Positions 32,696-44,742 are shown, counted from the stretch's first letter. The stretch is 64,000 bases of DNA from Nocardioides sp. YIM 152315 (GCF_029210375.1 NZ_JARGER010000033.1:62001-126000), one strand, 5' to 3'. Numbers and translations are program-made. The notes: generated from the letters alone by a model not told the origin.

Positions 32696-34348
<1,653 letters not shown>

Positions 34349-34396
34349 TCAGGCGCAGTCAGGGACAGCGGAGAGGCGGACGACCCGTCAGGAACT

Positions 34397-34690
34397 TCAG
34401 GAAACGACCGCGAGGACGTCGCGAGCCGAGAGGATCAGGTAGTCCTCGCCGGCGTACTTGACCTCGGTGCCGCCGTACTTGCTGTAGATGACCTTGTCGC
34501 CGACGTTCACGTCGAGCGGGACGCGGTTGCCGTTGTCGTCGATCCGGCCCGGACCGATCGCCAGGACCTCGCCCTCCTGGGGCTTCTCCTTGGCGGTGTC
34601 CGGGATGACCAGGCCCGAGGCCGTGGTCTGCTCGGCGTCGAGCGGCTTGACGACGATGCGGTCCTCGAGAGGCTTGATGTTGACCGACAC
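34397..34690 (-). CDS. groES: 10-kDa co-chaperonin GroES
   Basis: 97 aa, [49 protein letters not shown]..., with the mobile loop ([10 protein letters not shown]) and the roof hairpin complete. It caps GroEL for ATP-driven folding. It is the first gene of the groES-groEL operon. Two CIRCE sequences lie 109-170 bp upstream, consistent with HrcA repression. Confidence 0.97.
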   Translation of the reverse strand: MSVNIKPLEDRIVVKPLDAEQTTASGLVIPDTAKEKPQEGEVLAIGPGRIDDNGNRVPLDVNVGDKVIYSKYGGTEVKYAGEDYLILSARDVLAVVS

Positions 34691-34798
34691 TTCTGATCAA
34701 CCTCCACTTTCTGGTACTTCGTGGCTGATGTGGATGAGGCACGTCTGGCGCCTGCGGTTCCGGTACGCCGTCGCGGGGGTCGCACCGGGTCACAGGCG

Positions 34799-34825
34799 CT
34801 GGCACACTCACGGGGAGAGTGCCAG
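34799..34825. promoter_or_regulatory. CIRCE operator 1 (imperfect)
   Basis: CTGGCACAC-N9-GAGTGCCAG; both 9-nt arms and the 9-nt spacer have the CIRCE geometry. One arm carries a mismatch (CAC for CTC). It lies upstream of groES. Confidence 0.75.
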
Positions 34826-34833
34826 ATCAGAAA

Positions 34834-34860
34834 CTAGCACTCTCCCCGACTGAGTGCCAG
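34834..34860. promoter_or_regulatory. CIRCE operator 2
   Basis: CTAGCACTC-N9-GAGTGCCAG closely matches the CIRCE consensus TTAGCACTC-N9-GAGTGCTAA bound by HrcA. It is 8 bp from operator 1 and 29 bp before the divergent methyltransferase gene, so it might affect both directions. Confidence 0.88.
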
Positions 34861-34889
34861 CATGACCCCCGCCTGACAGGATCGGGACC

Positions 34890-36047
34890 GTGGACCTCGA
34901 GGCGTTCCGGTGGCTGCTCACCGACGACGGCCAGCGACTGCTCGCCGACGCCGTCGCCGCGGGGGACGACTCGCTGGCCACGCAGACCCGGCTGCGTCGT
35001 ACGGCGGAGCCCGCGCAGGTCGCCGCGGCCCTGACCCAGGCGACGCTGCGCGTGCGCGCCCGCGACAAGCTCGGCGACCTCGCGGACCGGATGTACTTCA
35101 CCCCCGACGGGCTCGAGCAGACGACCCGGCTGCGGGTCGCCGAGCACCGGGCCGCCCGACTCGTGGCCGCGTCGGCGACCACGCTCGTCGACCTCGGCTG
35201 CGGGATCGGCGGCGACCTGGTGGCCGCCGCCCGGGCGGGGCTGGTCTGCGCGGGCGTCGACCTCGACCCGGTGCGGGTCGAGGTGGCCCGCGCCAACCTC
35301 GCCGCGCTCGGCCTCCCCGGCGCCGTGCAGGTCGCCGACGCGACGACGATCGACACCACGCCGTTCGACGTGGCCTTCGCCGACCCCGCCCGCCGCGGCG
35401 CGCGCGGCCGCACCTTCGACGTCGACGACTGGACGCCGCCGTGGCCCTTCGTGGAGCGTCTGCTCGCCCGCGACTCCTGCGTGAAGGTCGCGCCGGGCAT
35501 CCCCCACGACCTGCTGCCCCACGACGTCGAGGCCGAGTGGGTGAGCGACCACGGCGAGGTGAAGGAGGCCGCACTGTGGTCGGGCCGGCTCGCGACGACG
35601 GCGCGACGCGCGACGGTCATCGCCGACGGCGGCCTCGCGACGCTCACCTCCGAGGACGACCCCGGAGCGTCCGTCCGCCCGGTCGGCGAGTTCCTCTACG
35701 AGCCCGACGGCGCCGTGATCCGCGCCGGGCTGGTCACCGCCGTGGCCGCCGGCGTCGACGGCGGCCTCGTCGACGAGCACATCGCCTACGTCACCTCCGA
35801 CGCGTCGTTCCGTACGCCGTTCGCGCGCGGCTACCGCGTGCTGGAGGAGCTCCCCTACCGGGAGAAGCAGCTGCGCGCCGCGCTGAGGGAGCGCGGCGTC
35901 GGGCGGCTGACGATCAAGAAGCGCGGCGTCGACATCGTGCCCGACCAGCTGCGCAAGCGGCTCGACCTGGGCGGCGACGGCGAGGCGACGATCGTGCTGA
36001 CCCGGGCCGCCGGGCACGGGATCGCGCTGCTGGTGCGGCCGTTCTGA
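34890..36047 (+). CDS. THUMP-like class I SAM-dependent methyltransferase
   Basis: A 385-aa protein from a GTG. The N-terminal helical part (MDLEAFRWLLTDDGQRLLADAV...) leads to a Rossmann methyltransferase core with the SAM motif LVDLGCGIGGDLVAAARAG (about 100-117), the acidic GVDLDPVRVEVARAN and the catalytic-type FADPARRGARGRTF. The C-terminus (YREKQLRAALRERGVGRLTIKKRGVDIVPDQLRKRL) is the THUMP-like RNA-binding part. It probably methylates RNA, substrate unknown. It is divergent from groES. CAGGAT 7 nt before the start may be a leaderless -10 box. Confidence 0.85.
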   Translation: MDLEAFRWLLTDDGQRLLADAVAAGDDSLATQTRLRRTAEPAQVAAALTQATLRVRARDKLGDLADRMYFTPDGLEQTTRLRVAEHRAARLVAASATTLVDLGCGIGGDLVAAARAGLVCAGVDLDPVRVEVARANLAALGLPGAVQVADATTIDTTPFDVAFADPARRGARGRTFDVDDWTPPWPFVERLLARDSCVKVAPGIPHDLLPHDVEAEWVSDHGEVKEAALWSGRLATTARRATVIADGGLATLTSEDDPGASVRPVGEFLYEPDGAVIRAGLVTAVAAGVDGGLVDEHIAYVTSDASFRTPFARGYRVLEELPYREKQLRAALRERGVGRLTIKKRGVDIVPDQLRKRLDLGGDGEATIVLTRAAGHGIALLVRPF

Positions 36048-36122
36048 CACGACGGACCAACAGCACCGCGGCCCCCGGCGAATGCCGCGTGCCGGCGATG
36101 GTGCCGACCGTGCGGAGATACC

Positions 36123-36740
36123 TCAGGCCAGGCTTGCCTTCTCGGCGCCGATCGTCGTGTCGTCGCCGTGCCCCGTGTGCACGACCGTGTCGTCGGGCAG
36201 CGCGAAGAGCTTCGTCCGGATGGACTCCTTGATGAGGTCGTAGTCGGAGTAGGACCGGCCGGTCGCGCCGGGGCCGCCGTTGAAGAGGGTGTCGCCGGTG
36301 AAGACGCAGCCGAGGTCGGGCGCGTAGAGGCAGACCGCGCCCGGGGCGTGGCCGGGCGTGTGCAGCACCCGCAGCGTCGTACCCCCCACCTCGATGGGGA
36401 GGCCGTCGGCGAGGTCGAGGTCCCACAGGTACTTCGTGTGGGTGAGCTCCCACAGCGGCCGGTCGTCGGGGTGCAGCATGATCGGCGCACCCTGTCCACC
36501 GTTGGCCTCCTCCCGCAGGGCGGGCGCGACCCGGACGTGGTCGTCGTGGGCGTGCGTGCACACGATCGCCTTGACCTTGCGGTCCCCCACCACCGCGAGG
36601 ATGTCGGCGACGTCGTGCGGCGCGTCGATCACGACGCACTCGCGGTCGTCGCCGACCACCCAGATGTTGTTGTCCACCTCGAAGGTCTCGCCGTCGAGGG
36701 TGAAGGTGCCGCTGGAGACGGCGTGGTCGACGCGGGCCAT
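36123..36740 (-). CDS. Metallo-beta-lactamase-fold hydrolase, MscR partner
   Basis: A 205-aa MBL-fold enzyme whose ATG at 36740 overlaps the mscR stop (TGATG). The metal motif THAHDDH and the later GHAPGAVCLYAPDLGCVFTGDTLFNGGPG and TGHGDDT ligands are intact. Genes like this follow mscR in many actinobacteria (Rv2260 after Rv2259 in M. tuberculosis). The likely role is hydrolysing the S-formylmycothiol made by MscR, but this rests on context. Confidence 0.85.
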   Translation of the reverse strand: MARVDHAVSSGTFTLDGETFEVDNNIWVVGDDRECVVIDAPHDVADILAVVGDRKVKAIVCTHAHDDHVRVAPALREEANGGQGAPIMLHPDDRPLWELTHTKYLWDLDLADGLPIEVGGTTLRVLHTPGHAPGAVCLYAPDLGCVFTGDTLFNGGPGATGRSYSDYDLIKESIRTKLFALPDDTVVHTGHGDDTTIGAEKASLA

Positions 36741-37861
36741 CAGAGCACCACGACGCTTCGCAGCACGTCGCCGTGATGCATCCGCTCGAACGCCGCCTCG
36801 ATGTCGCCGATCCCGATCTCTTCGGTCACGAACGCGTCGAGATCGAGCCGGCCCTGCCGGTAGAGGTCGACCAGCATCGGGAAGTCGCGGCTGGGCAGGC
36901 AGTCGCCGTACCAGCTGGACTTCAGGGCACCGCCGCGGCCGAACACGTCGATCAGCGGCAGGTCGGGGACCGTCATGTCGGGAGTGGGCACGCCGACCAG
37001 GACGACCGTCCCGGCGAGGTCGCGGGCGTAGAACGCCTGCTTCCACGTCTCCGGACGGCCGACCGCCTCGACGACCACGTCGGCGCCCTCGGCGCCCTCG
37101 AAGAACTCCCCGCAGATCCGCTTGATCTCCTCGACCGGGTCGAGCCCCGACGACGCCGAGGAGTCGACCGTGTGGGTGGCGCCCATCCGCCTCGCGGTCT
37201 CGAGCTTCTTGGGGTCGATGTCGACCGCGATGATCGGGCTGGCGCCGACGAGTGCGGAGCCGGCGATCGCCGCCACGCCGACGCCGCCGCAGCCGATCAC
37301 GGCGACGGACCTGCCGCGCGACACCGCGCCGGTGTTGATCGCCGCGCCGATGCCGGCCATCACGCCGCAGCCCAGCAGCCCGACCGCGGCGGGGCGGGCG
37401 TCCGGGTCGACCTTCGTGCACTGGCCGGCGGCGACCAGGGTCTTCTCGGCGAACGCGCCGATGCCCAGCGCCGGCGACAGCTCCGTGCCGGCATCCGGGC
37501 CTTCGGCGAGCGTCATCTTCTGGGTCGCGTTGTGGGTGCTGAAGCAGTAGTGCAGGTCGCCGCGCTTGCAGGCCCGGCACTCCCCGCAGACCGCACGCCA
37601 GTTGAGGACCACGAAGTCACCCGGCGCCACGCCCGTGACGTCGGGCCCGACCGCCTCGACCACGCCGGCGGCCTCGTGACCGAGCAGGAACGGGAAGTCG
37701 TCGTTGATCCCGCCCTCGCGGTAGTGCAGGTCGGTGTGGCAGACCCCGCAGGCCTGCACCTTCACCAGCGCCTCACCCGGACCCGGGTCCGGCACGTTGA
37801 TCGTGACGACCTCGACCGGCTGACCTTTCCCACGGGCGACCACGCCCTTCACCTGATGCAT
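36740..37861 (-). CDS. mscR: S-(hydroxymethyl)mycothiol dehydrogenase
   Basis: A 373-aa zinc alcohol dehydrogenase oxidising the formaldehyde-mycothiol adduct with NAD; it also reduces S-nitrosomycothiol. The ATG at 37861 gives [18 protein letters not shown]; the frame opens 18 bp earlier. Catalytic-zinc ligands are in [10 protein letters not shown] and [11 protein letters not shown]. The structural zinc has [15 protein letters not shown], and the NAD site [19 protein letters not shown] is near residue 195. [32 protein letters not shown] is characteristic of the mycothiol branch. The MBL gene follows in the same operon. Confidence 0.92.
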   Translation of the reverse strand: MHQVKGVVARGKGQPVEVVTINVPDPGPGEALVKVQACGVCHTDLHYREGGINDDFPFLLGHEAAGVVEAVGPDVTGVAPGDFVVLNWRAVCGECRACKRGDLHYCFSTHNATQKMTLAEGPDAGTELSPALGIGAFAEKTLVAAGQCTKVDPDARPAAVGLLGCGVMAGIGAAINTGAVSRGRSVAVIGCGGVGVAAIAGSALVGASPIIAVDIDPKKLETARRMGATHTVDSSASSGLDPVEEIKRICGEFFEGAEGADVVVEAVGRPETWKQAFYARDLAGTVVLVGVPTPDMTVPDLPLIDVFGRGGALKSSWYGDCLPSRDFPMLVDLYRQGRLDLDAFVTEEIGIGDIEAAFERMHHGDVLRSVVVL

Positions 37862-37891
37862 GCGGCCAGCCAACCGCATCGGGCCGGAATT

Positions 37892-37917
37892 GCAACCTTC
37901 CGGCGCGCGGCCGCGTC
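37892..37917 (+). promoter_or_regulatory. ECF-type promoter GCAACC-N16-CGTC
   Basis: GCAACCTTC at 37892-37900 and CGTC at 37914-37917 lie 42 bp before the sigma factor ATG. The same elements precede the broken sigma gene at 29102, which supports an autoregulated SigE-type promoter. Confidence 0.55.
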
Positions 37918-37959
37918 TCGGGGGGTGTGCAGACGACGATCGGAGAGACTGGAGCGGCC

Positions 37960-38490
37960 ATGACGGACCGCGACGCCGACTTCACGGCGTACCTCCAGGC
38001 GCGCCAGGCGCGACTGCTGCGCACGGCGTACCTGCTCACGGGCGACCAGCACCAGGCGGAGGACCTGCTGCAGACGGCCCTGGCGAAGCTCTACCTGGCC
38101 TGGGACCGGGTGCACGAGCGCGACTCGGTCGACGCCTACGTGCGGCGGATCCTGGTCAACGAGAACAACTCGCTGTGGCGGCGCGCCTGGCGCCGACGCG
38201 AGGTCGCTTCCAGTGAGGTGCCCGACCGCACGGCGGTGCACGACGAGTACGACGAGGGACGGTCCGCCGCGGTCTGGGACGTCGTCCAGACGCTGCCGCG
38301 CCGGGCGCGCGCGGTGGTCGTGCTGCGCTACTACGAGCAGCTGACCGAGGCCGAGACCGCGGAGGTGCTCGGCATCTCCGCCGGCACCGTGAAGTCCCAG
38401 TGCAGCAGGGCCCTCGCCGCACTCCGCGAGCGAACCCCCAGCGACCTGAGCCCGAGCAGTCGACCGACCGACGGGAAGGAGGAGCGATGA
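37960..38490 (+). CDS. SigE-family RNA polymerase sigma factor
   Basis: A 176-aa ECF-like sigma factor. Sigma-2 is [44 protein letters not shown]...[18 protein letters not shown]. Sigma-4 is [52 protein letters not shown], with a complete HTH. The ATG at 37960 has TGGAGC upstream. The ATGA overlap with the next gene shows translational coupling to a membrane-anchored partner that may be its anti-sigma factor. Its own promoter looks ECF-type. Confidence 0.92.
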   Translation: MTDRDADFTAYLQARQARLLRTAYLLTGDQHQAEDLLQTALAKLYLAWDRVHERDSVDAYVRRILVNENNSLWRRAWRRREVASSEVPDRTAVHDEYDEGRSAAVWDVVQTLPRRARAVVVLRYYEQLTEAETAEVLGISAGTVKSQCSRALAALRERTPSDLSPSSRPTDGKEER

Positions 38491-39611
38491 CCGAGGAGAC
38501 CTTCGTGCGGGAGCTGGAGCGCCGCGCCGACGACGTGCATGGCGTGCCGCTCTCCTTCCACACCGTGCGCGGTCGCGCGCACCGGATCCGGCGGCGCCGG
38601 CGTGCGGCGGCCGCCGTCGGTGTCGCCGCCGCGGTCGCGGCCGTGGTGATGGTGCCGGCGGCCCTGACGGGCGGTGGGAGCGACAAGGCCCCCGAGCCCG
38701 CACCCGTCCCGACCGACACGCCCGGCGCCTCGGTGCTGCACGACGGCGTGGTCACGCTGCCGGACGGGCAGACCGTGCCCCTCGACGTCGACAACGCCGA
38801 CGTCTCGCAGCTGGTCGTCCTGACCGACGGCCGGATCGTGCTCGCGATGATGCAGCCGTCCCCGATCCGGGTCTACGCGCCGGACGGCACCCTCGAGGCG
38901 AGGTACCCGGCACAGAGCAACGCGATCACGGCCTCGGCACAGGACGACGCGGTCGCCTGGGTCGCGAAGGACTTCACGGTCCGAGTGCTCTCCAGCGGCG
39001 TCGCCGAGCCTGCGGAGCTGCCCGGGATCCCGATGCCGGGAGAGTCCCCGGGCAGCATCGACGCAGTGATCGACGCCGAGCACCTCCTCGTCGGCGACTG
39101 GAACACCACCACCGGCGAGCTGACCCCGCAGGGCTACGAGGAGCTGACGACCGGCGAGCCGTTCCGGGTGAGCGACGTCAGCCCCGACGGCGAGCTGTGG
39201 GCGGTGCAGTACGCCGACGACGCGGACCCCCAGTTCGGATGTTCGGGGCTGTACGACCCCGACCCCGCGCAGATGGTCGCGCGCGGGTGCGGGACCGCCA
39301 ACCTCCGGTTCTCCCCCGACGGGCAGCACCTCTTCGGGCTCGCGGGTGACAACAACATGTGGGGCATCGGTGCGACCTACGACCTGGACCTCCAGGAGGT
39401 CGGCCGCTACGAGTCCGCAGGGAACGGTGACGTCCTCAGTCGTGCCGCCTGGGCCGACGCCACGCACCTGCTCGTCGCGCGGACGAACTGGAAGACCTCC
39501 CGGTGGTCGCTCGAGCGCGTCGGCCTCGCCTGGGGCGACGCCGCGGTCGTCGTACCGGAGGAGCCCGGACGGAACCCGGAGATCGTTCAGGAGTTCTTGC
39601 TCTCGGAGTAG
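38487..39611 (+). CDS. Membrane-anchored partner of the sigma factor, probable anti-sigma role
   Basis: A 374-aa protein, ATG overlapping the sigma stop (ATGA) with GGAAGGAGGAGCG upstream. The N-terminal 37 residues are cytoplasmic and basic at the end ([39 protein letters not shown]). One membrane helix covers about 40-60. The exported part has repeated beta-strand turns (VVLTDGRIVLAMMQPS, VSDVSPDGELWAVQYADDAD, LRFSPDGQHLFGLAGD) like a WD40/TolB-type beta-propeller. No zinc HxxxCxxC motif is present, so anti-sigma activity is inferred from position and topology. Confidence 0.7.
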   Translation: MTEETFVRELERRADDVHGVPLSFHTVRGRAHRIRRRRRAAAAVGVAAAVAAVVMVPAALTGGGSDKAPEPAPVPTDTPGASVLHDGVVTLPDGQTVPLDVDNADVSQLVVLTDGRIVLAMMQPSPIRVYAPDGTLEARYPAQSNAITASAQDDAVAWVAKDFTVRVLSSGVAEPAELPGIPMPGESPGSIDAVIDAEHLLVGDWNTTTGELTPQGYEELTTGEPFRVSDVSPDGELWAVQYADDADPQFGCSGLYDPDPAQMVARGCGTANLRFSPDGQHLFGLAGDNNMWGIGATYDLDLQEVGRYESAGNGDVLSRAAWADATHLLVARTNWKTSRWSLERVGLAWGDAAVVVPEEPGRNPEIVQEFLLSE

Positions 39612-39682
39612 CCGGGAGTTCGGCCCGACGTAGACGAAAGTCGGAGGCAACCGGACGCCCGACGTCGGTAGGGTTGGTGATC

Positions 39683-41845
39683 GTGTTCGCAGCCCTTGGT
39701 CGTCTCACGTCCCGTCGTCCCTGGTTCGTCATCGCCGCCTGGGTGGTGCTCGCGATAGCGGTGGTGTCCCTGGCGCCCGCTCTCGAGACCACGCAGGAGG
39801 AGTCCGAGTTCCTCCCCGACCACTACGAGTCGGTGCAGGCCTACGAGATCCAGGAGGAGAAGTTCCCGGGCGCCTCCTCGCCCGCCGCGCTGATCGTCTT
39901 CGAGAGGGAGGACGGCGCCGCGCTGACCGACGACGACCAGTCGACGGTCAACCAGATCGCCGAGGACCTCGGCCCGGAGCTCGGCTCCGACACCTTCGTC
40001 CAGCAGGTCGTGACCGTCAGCCCCGACGGCCAGCCCAACGTCTCCGAGGACGGCCGGGTGCAGATCGGCATCGTCGGCCTCGCCGAGGGGTCGACCGGAT
40101 TCGACACCCAGGCCTTCGACGACGCCAAGGCGATGCGCGACGACATCTCCGACCTGACCGAGGGCACCGACCTGAAGGTCACGACCACCGGCTCCGTGCC
40201 GCAGGGCCTGGACTCGCAGGAGTCCAGCGAGCAGGCGCTCGCGATCGTCGGCATCGCGACCGTCGTGCTCATCGTCGTCCTGCTCGCCGTGATCTTCCGC
40301 AGCGTGATCATCTGCCTGATGCCGATCCTCGTCGTCACGCTGGTGTCGATGGTCGCCACCGGCCTCATCGGCTGGGCCAACGAGGCCTTCGACCTCAAGG
40401 CCGACTCGTCCATCCAGACGATCCTCGTCGTCGTCCTCTACGGCATCGGCACCGACTACATCCTGTTCTTCCTGTTCCGCTACCGCGAGCGGCTGCGGCA
40501 GGGCGAGGACACGCGCTCCTCCGTGGTGCACGCGCTCGAACGCGCCGGCGAGGCGATCGCGTCCGCCGGTGGCGCGGTGATCGTGGCGTTCCTGGCGTTG
40601 CTGCTCAGCTCGCTCGGCATCTTCAAGGCCATTGGGCCCGCGCTGGCGATCGCCGTGGCGGTCACGCTCCTCGCCGCGCTCACCTTGGTGCCGGCCGTCG
40701 TCACCGTGCTCGGCCGGGCACTCTTCTGGCCCTCCAAGAAGTGGCGCGTGGAGCCCGAGGCGGCCCGCTTCGGCAGGATCGGCCGCAGCCTCGGTCGCCG
40801 CCCCGGCACCTTCGCCGGTGTCTCCGGACTGCTCCTGGCCGTGCTCGCGGTCTTCGCCTTCGGCTTCAACCCGTCCTTCGACTTCAACTCCAGCCTGCCC
40901 GAGGACGTCGAGTCGACCGAGGCCCTGCACACCTTCCAGGACCACTTCGCGGCCGGCGCCAGCGAGCCGGTCCCGGTGATCGTGCGCGCCGAGGAGGGCA
41001 CGCTCGACGAGGGCGAGATGCAGGCGTTCGGCCAAGCGCTGAGTGAGGCCGACGGCGTCGCCCAGGTCTACCCGGCCACGCTGTCCGAGGACGGCACCGC
41101 GGCCCAGGTCAGCGTCGTGCTCGACAGCGACCCGGTCTCCGATCAGGCGTTGCAGGACGTCAAGGGTCCGATCCGCGACGCCGCCCACGCGGCCGCTCCG
41201 GACGGCGCGGAGGCGTTCGTCGGCGGCACGCCGGGCATCTTCGCTGACCTCCAGTCCGCGATGGTGCGCGACTACAAGGTCGTCTTCCCGGTCGCCGCGC
41301 TGGTGATCATGCTGATCCTCGCGCTGCTGCTGCGCAGCCTGGTGGCGCCGCTCTACCTGATGGCCGCGGTGGGCCTGAGCTTCGCCGCGACCCTCGGGGC
41401 GACGGTGATCGTCTTCCAGGGCATCGGCGGTGAGAACGGCCTGATCTTCATGCTGCCGATCTACATCTACCTCTTCGTGACAGCGCTCGGCACCGACTAC
41501 AACATCCTGATGATCGCCCGGTTGCGCGAGGAGGCCCGCGAGGGCAAGGAGCCCCGACCGGCGGCCGCCGAGGCTCTCAAGCACGCCGGTCCGACCATCG
41601 CCGCGGCCGGTGTCATCCTGGCCGGCACCTTCGCCTCCCTGATGCTCAGCGGCAACAGCCTAATGATGTCGATGGGCTTCGCGCTCTCCTTCGGCATCTT
41701 CATCGCGGCGTTCGTGATGGCGATGTTCTTCACCCCGGCCCTCACCGCGCTCATCGGGCACGCCGCCTGGTGGCCCGGCCACGAGGACCAGAAGGGGCCC
41801 AAGGAGCTGTCCGAGATGCCCGAGGAGCCGGTCCACACGCCGTAA
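39683..41845 (+). CDS. MMPL-family RND transporter
   Basis: A 720-aa membrane protein. A GTG at 39683 is chosen, with TAGGGT just upstream and no Shine-Dalgarno; another GTG lies at 39677. It has the two-fold MMPL layout: helix 1 (FVIAAWVVLAIAVVSLAPAL), an extracytoplasmic domain, a five-helix block with GTDYILFFLFRYRERLRQGE, then the repeat with FALGFN-type helix, a second domain, and the second GTDYNILMIARLREEAREG block. The paired GTDY motifs are the proton-relay signature of the family. It exports lipids or other hydrophobic compounds; the substrate is unknown. No TetR regulator is adjacent. Confidence 0.9.
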   Translation: MFAALGRLTSRRPWFVIAAWVVLAIAVVSLAPALETTQEESEFLPDHYESVQAYEIQEEKFPGASSPAALIVFEREDGAALTDDDQSTVNQIAEDLGPELGSDTFVQQVVTVSPDGQPNVSEDGRVQIGIVGLAEGSTGFDTQAFDDAKAMRDDISDLTEGTDLKVTTTGSVPQGLDSQESSEQALAIVGIATVVLIVVLLAVIFRSVIICLMPILVVTLVSMVATGLIGWANEAFDLKADSSIQTILVVVLYGIGTDYILFFLFRYRERLRQGEDTRSSVVHALERAGEAIASAGGAVIVAFLALLLSSLGIFKAIGPALAIAVAVTLLAALTLVPAVVTVLGRALFWPSKKWRVEPEAARFGRIGRSLGRRPGTFAGVSGLLLAVLAVFAFGFNPSFDFNSSLPEDVESTEALHTFQDHFAAGASEPVPVIVRAEEGTLDEGEMQAFGQALSEADGVAQVYPATLSEDGTAAQVSVVLDSDPVSDQALQDVKGPIRDAAHAAAPDGAEAFVGGTPGIFADLQSAMVRDYKVVFPVAALVIMLILALLLRSLVAPLYLMAAVGLSFAATLGATVIVFQGIGGENGLIFMLPIYIYLFVTALGTDYNILMIARLREEAREGKEPRPAAAEALKHAGPTIAAAGVILAGTFASLMLSGNSLMMSMGFALSFGIFIAAFVMAMFFTPALTALIGHAAWWPGHEDQKGPKELSEMPEEPVHTP

Positions 41846-41849
41846 CGGG

Positions 41850-41912
41850 GATAGTCCCTGACGTTCTCGGGGTTTCCACCGCGCGTGGCCCCCGAGAACG
41901 TCAGGGACTATC
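41850..41912. repeat. Palindromic repeat GATAGTCCCTGACG, copy 1 (terminator-like)
   Basis: Two perfect 23-nt arms (41850-41872 and 41890-41912) surround a 17-nt loop between the convergent MMPL and tsaD genes. The arm starts GATAGTCCCTGACGTTCTCG. Copy 2, at 54519-54583, also lies between convergent genes, so the element likely ends transcription from both sides. Confidence 0.85.
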
Positions 41913-41926
41913 GACCATCGGAGTTC

Positions 41927-42973
41927 TCAGACGAGCACCTCGGTCACCGGCTGGGAGGAGTCGGCGGGGAGGTCGAGGTGCGACGGCGTACGGCCGCGGG
42001 CGACCATCTCGGCGCCGAGGGCGGCGACCATCGCGCCGTTGTCGGTGCACAGGCCGGGGCGTGGCACGCGGACCCGGATGCCGCGGGCGGCGGCCCGCTC
42101 CTCGGCCATGGCGCGCAGGCGTGAGTTCGCGGCGACGCCGCCGCCGATGAGGATGTCGTCGATGCCCTGAGTGACGGCGGCGTCGACGGCCTTGCGGGTG
42201 AGCACGTCGCAGACGGCCTCCTGGAACGACGCCGCGACGTCGTTGACCGGCACCGGCTCTCCCGACCTCTCACGGGCCTCGACCCACCGCGCGACCGCGG
42301 TCTTGAGGCCCGAGAACGAGAAGTCGAAGCGGTGCCGCTCGAGGTCGCGCCGGGAGGTCAGGCCACGCGGGAAGTCGACGTAGACGGTGCTGCCCTCGCG
42401 GGCGGCGCGGTCGATGTGCGGCCCGCCGGGGAACGGCAGTCCGAGCAGCCGGGCGACCTTGTCGAAGGCCTCCCCCGCCGCGTCGTCGATCGTCGCGCCG
42501 AGGGGGTCGACACCCGTCGTCACGTCGGTGACCCGCAGCAGCGACGAGTGTCCGCCGCTGACCAGCATCGCCAGGCAGGGCTCCGGCAGCGGCCCGTGCT
42601 CGAGCTGGTCGACGGCGACGTGCGCGGCGAGGTGGTTGACGCCGTAGATCGGCTTGCCGAGGCCGACGGCGAGCGCCTTCGCGGCGGCGACGCCGACCAT
42701 CAGCGCGCCGGCGAGCCCCGGGCCACTGGTCACCGCGACCGCGTCGACGTCGTACAGGCGGATGCCGGCCGTCTCGCACGCCCGCTCGATCGTGGGGACC
42801 ATCGCCTCCAGGTGGGCGCGGCTCGCGACCTCCGGCACCACGCCGCCGAAGCGCGCGTGCTCCTCGACGCTGCTCGCGACGGCATCGGCGAGCAGGGTGT
42901 GCCCGCGCACGATGCCGACGCCGGTCTCGTCGCAGGAGGTCTCGATCCCGAGGATCAGCGGCTCGTCGCTCAC
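41927..42973 (-). CDS. tsaD: tRNA N6-threonylcarbamoyladenosine transferase TsaD
   Basis: A 348-aa ASKHA-fold enzyme that moves the threonylcarbamoyl group to A37 of ANN-decoding tRNAs, together with TsaB and TsaE. Starts GTG at 42973 ([17 protein letters not shown]) with CACAAT 6 nt upstream. The metal site HLAAHV, the SGGHSSL and [26 protein letters not shown] signatures and the C-terminal [12 protein letters not shown] are complete. TsaB and RimI lie 2.2 kb upstream on the same strand but are split off by the phosphatase gene. Confidence 0.96.
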   Translation of the reverse strand: MSDEPLILGIETSCDETGVGIVRGHTLLADAVASSVEEHARFGGVVPEVASRAHLEAMVPTIERACETAGIRLYDVDAVAVTSGPGLAGALMVGVAAAKALAVGLGKPIYGVNHLAAHVAVDQLEHGPLPEPCLAMLVSGGHSSLLRVTDVTTGVDPLGATIDDAAGEAFDKVARLLGLPFPGGPHIDRAAREGSTVYVDFPRGLTSRRDLERHRFDFSFSGLKTAVARWVEARERSGEPVPVNDVAASFQEAVCDVLTRKAVDAAVTQGIDDILIGGGVAANSRLRAMAEERAAARGIRVRVPRPGLCTDNGAMVAALGAEMVARGRTPSHLDLPADSSQPVTEVLV

Positions 42974-43107
42974 CCGTTCATTGTGCCGCCCGGGCGTACG
43001 CCGCGGCTCCTGCCCCCGGCGAGTCGACGCTCCCGTGACCGGGTCTTCCCGTCGTCGGTGGCCCGACGTACGTTGTGGTGGTCCTACCACTCGTCCGCAG
43101 GAGAGAC

Positions 43108-44742
43108 ATGCGCATCTCGGGTCGCACCGCCGTCAGCTCGATCGTCGCCGCCACCGCCACCGCGCTGGTCGTCACGGCCGCCCCGCCCGGGGCGTCGGCC
43201 GCACCCGACCGGCCACGGCTCTCCCCCCACGTCCAGTTCCGGATGCAGCCCGACGGGTCGAGCGGCGCCAAGGTCAGCGGCGCGGGCATCCCCAACATCG
43301 ACTCGGTCAAGGCCACCATCCGCGCCTACTACCGGGCCAAGGACGGCATCGCCCACAAGACCTCCTCGCCCTACACGCGCGAGATGGCCGAGATCACCAC
43401 CGAGGCCCTCGACGCGCTGCCGCAGGTCGACCCGGCCGCCAAGAGAGCCGTCGTCCTCGACGCCGACGACACCACGCTGTGGACCTACGACATGGAGGAC
43501 GGGGCGATGAAGTTCAACTTCGACCCGGCGCTCCAGGACGAGTGGGTGCAGGACCAGCGGTTCCCCGCGACCCCGGGGATGGTGGCGTTCGTCAGCGGCG
43601 TCCAGGCCAAGGGGTACGCCGTGTTCGGCGTGACCGGCCGCAACGCCAACCAGGAGGCGGCGACCCTCGCCAACCTGGCCAAGGTCGACTACACGGGCTT
43701 CAACGCCGACAACTTCTTCACCAAGTGGGTCGGCGACGCCACCAAGCCGGCGTACGTCGACTGCGGCGCCGACGGCGACGCGTCGAGCTGCTCGACCGTC
43801 GAGTACAAGGCGTTCACCCGCAGGCACATCGAGCAGGACCTCGGCTATGACATCGCGCTCAACGTCGGCGACCAGTGGTCCGACCTGCAGGGCGGCTTCG
43901 CCGACGCGACGCTCAAGCTGCCCAACCCGACCTACTACCTGCCCAGCCCCGACATCGCGGGCGCGCCGGCCACCGACGCCGACCTGACGCCGCGCACGCG
44001 GTTCACGATGAAGGCCAACGGCAGGAGCGGCCGCACCCAGGGCGGCGAACGGATCCCCAACATCGACTCGGTGAAGGCGACCATCCGCACCTATTACGAC
44101 GCCACCGACGGCATCGCCGACAAGAAGAGCTCGCCGTACATCCAGCAGCTCGACCGGCTCACGACGAAGTGGGCGCGCCAGGTGCGGTCCTCGTGCACGA
44201 GGTACACCCACCCCCGGCACGGCAAGCGGGCCCGGGCCGGCGTGGTCTTCGACGCCGACGACACCACGCTGTGGACCTACGACATGGAGGACGCCGCGAT
44301 GAAGTTCAACTTCGACCCGGCGCTCCAGGATGAGTGGGTGCAGCACAAGCGCTTCCCGGCCACGCCGAAGATGAAGCGGGTGGTGCGCGCCGCCGAGCGC
44401 GGCGGCTGCAAGGTCATCGGCATCACCGGCCGCAACGCCGCCCAGGAGCGGGCGACCGTCAGGAACCTCAACAAGCTGTACGGCGCCGGCACGTTCCACC
44501 GGAAGCTCTACTTCACCAAGTGGACCGGCAAGGGCGACAGCACCAAGCCGTCGTACATCGACTGCTCGGGCGAGGAATGCACGACGATCGAGTACAAGTC
44601 GCAGACGCGCAGGCACGTCCAGCGCGACCTCGGGATCAAGATCCTCGCGAACTTCGGCGACCAGTTCAGCGACCTCAAGGGCGGCAAGTCCGCGCGCACC
44701 TACAAGCTGCCGAACCCCACCTACTACCTGCCCGGGAACTGA
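43108..44742 (+). CDS. Secreted tandem HAD-family (subfamily IIIB) acid phosphatase
   Basis: A 544-aa exported protein; the ATG has CAGGAGAGAC upstream. The signal peptide [31 protein letters not shown] is followed by two homologous domains (about 45-290 and 295-544). Each has the HAD nucleophile motif [14 protein letters not shown], GxTGRN, FFTKW or YFTKW, and GDQ[WF]SDL[QK]GG with the acidic motif IV. Both copies keep all catalytic residues. It presumably dephosphorylates extracellular substrates. About 94 bp around the nucleophile motif are almost identical between the copies while the rest has diverged. Its 3' end overlaps rimI by 19 bp, and it interrupts the usual tsaB-rimI-tsaD order. 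Confidence 0.85.
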   Translation: MRISGRTAVSSIVAATATALVVTAAPPGASAAPDRPRLSPHVQFRMQPDGSSGAKVSGAGIPNIDSVKATIRAYYRAKDGIAHKTSSPYTREMAEITTEALDALPQVDPAAKRAVVLDADDTTLWTYDMEDGAMKFNFDPALQDEWVQDQRFPATPGMVAFVSGVQAKGYAVFGVTGRNANQEAATLANLAKVDYTGFNADNFFTKWVGDATKPAYVDCGADGDASSCSTVEYKAFTRRHIEQDLGYDIALNVGDQWSDLQGGFADATLKLPNPTYYLPSPDIAGAPATDADLTPRTRFTMKANGRSGRTQGGERIPNIDSVKATIRTYYDATDGIADKKSSPYIQQLDRLTTKWARQVRSSCTRYTHPRHGKRARAGVVFDADDTTLWTYDMEDAAMKFNFDPALQDEWVQHKRFPATPKMKRVVRAAERGGCKVIGITGRNAAQERATVRNLNKLYGAGTFHRKLYFTKWTGKGDSTKPSYIDCSGEECTTIEYKSQTRRHVQRDLGIKILANFGDQFSDLKGGKSARTYKLPNPTYYLPGN

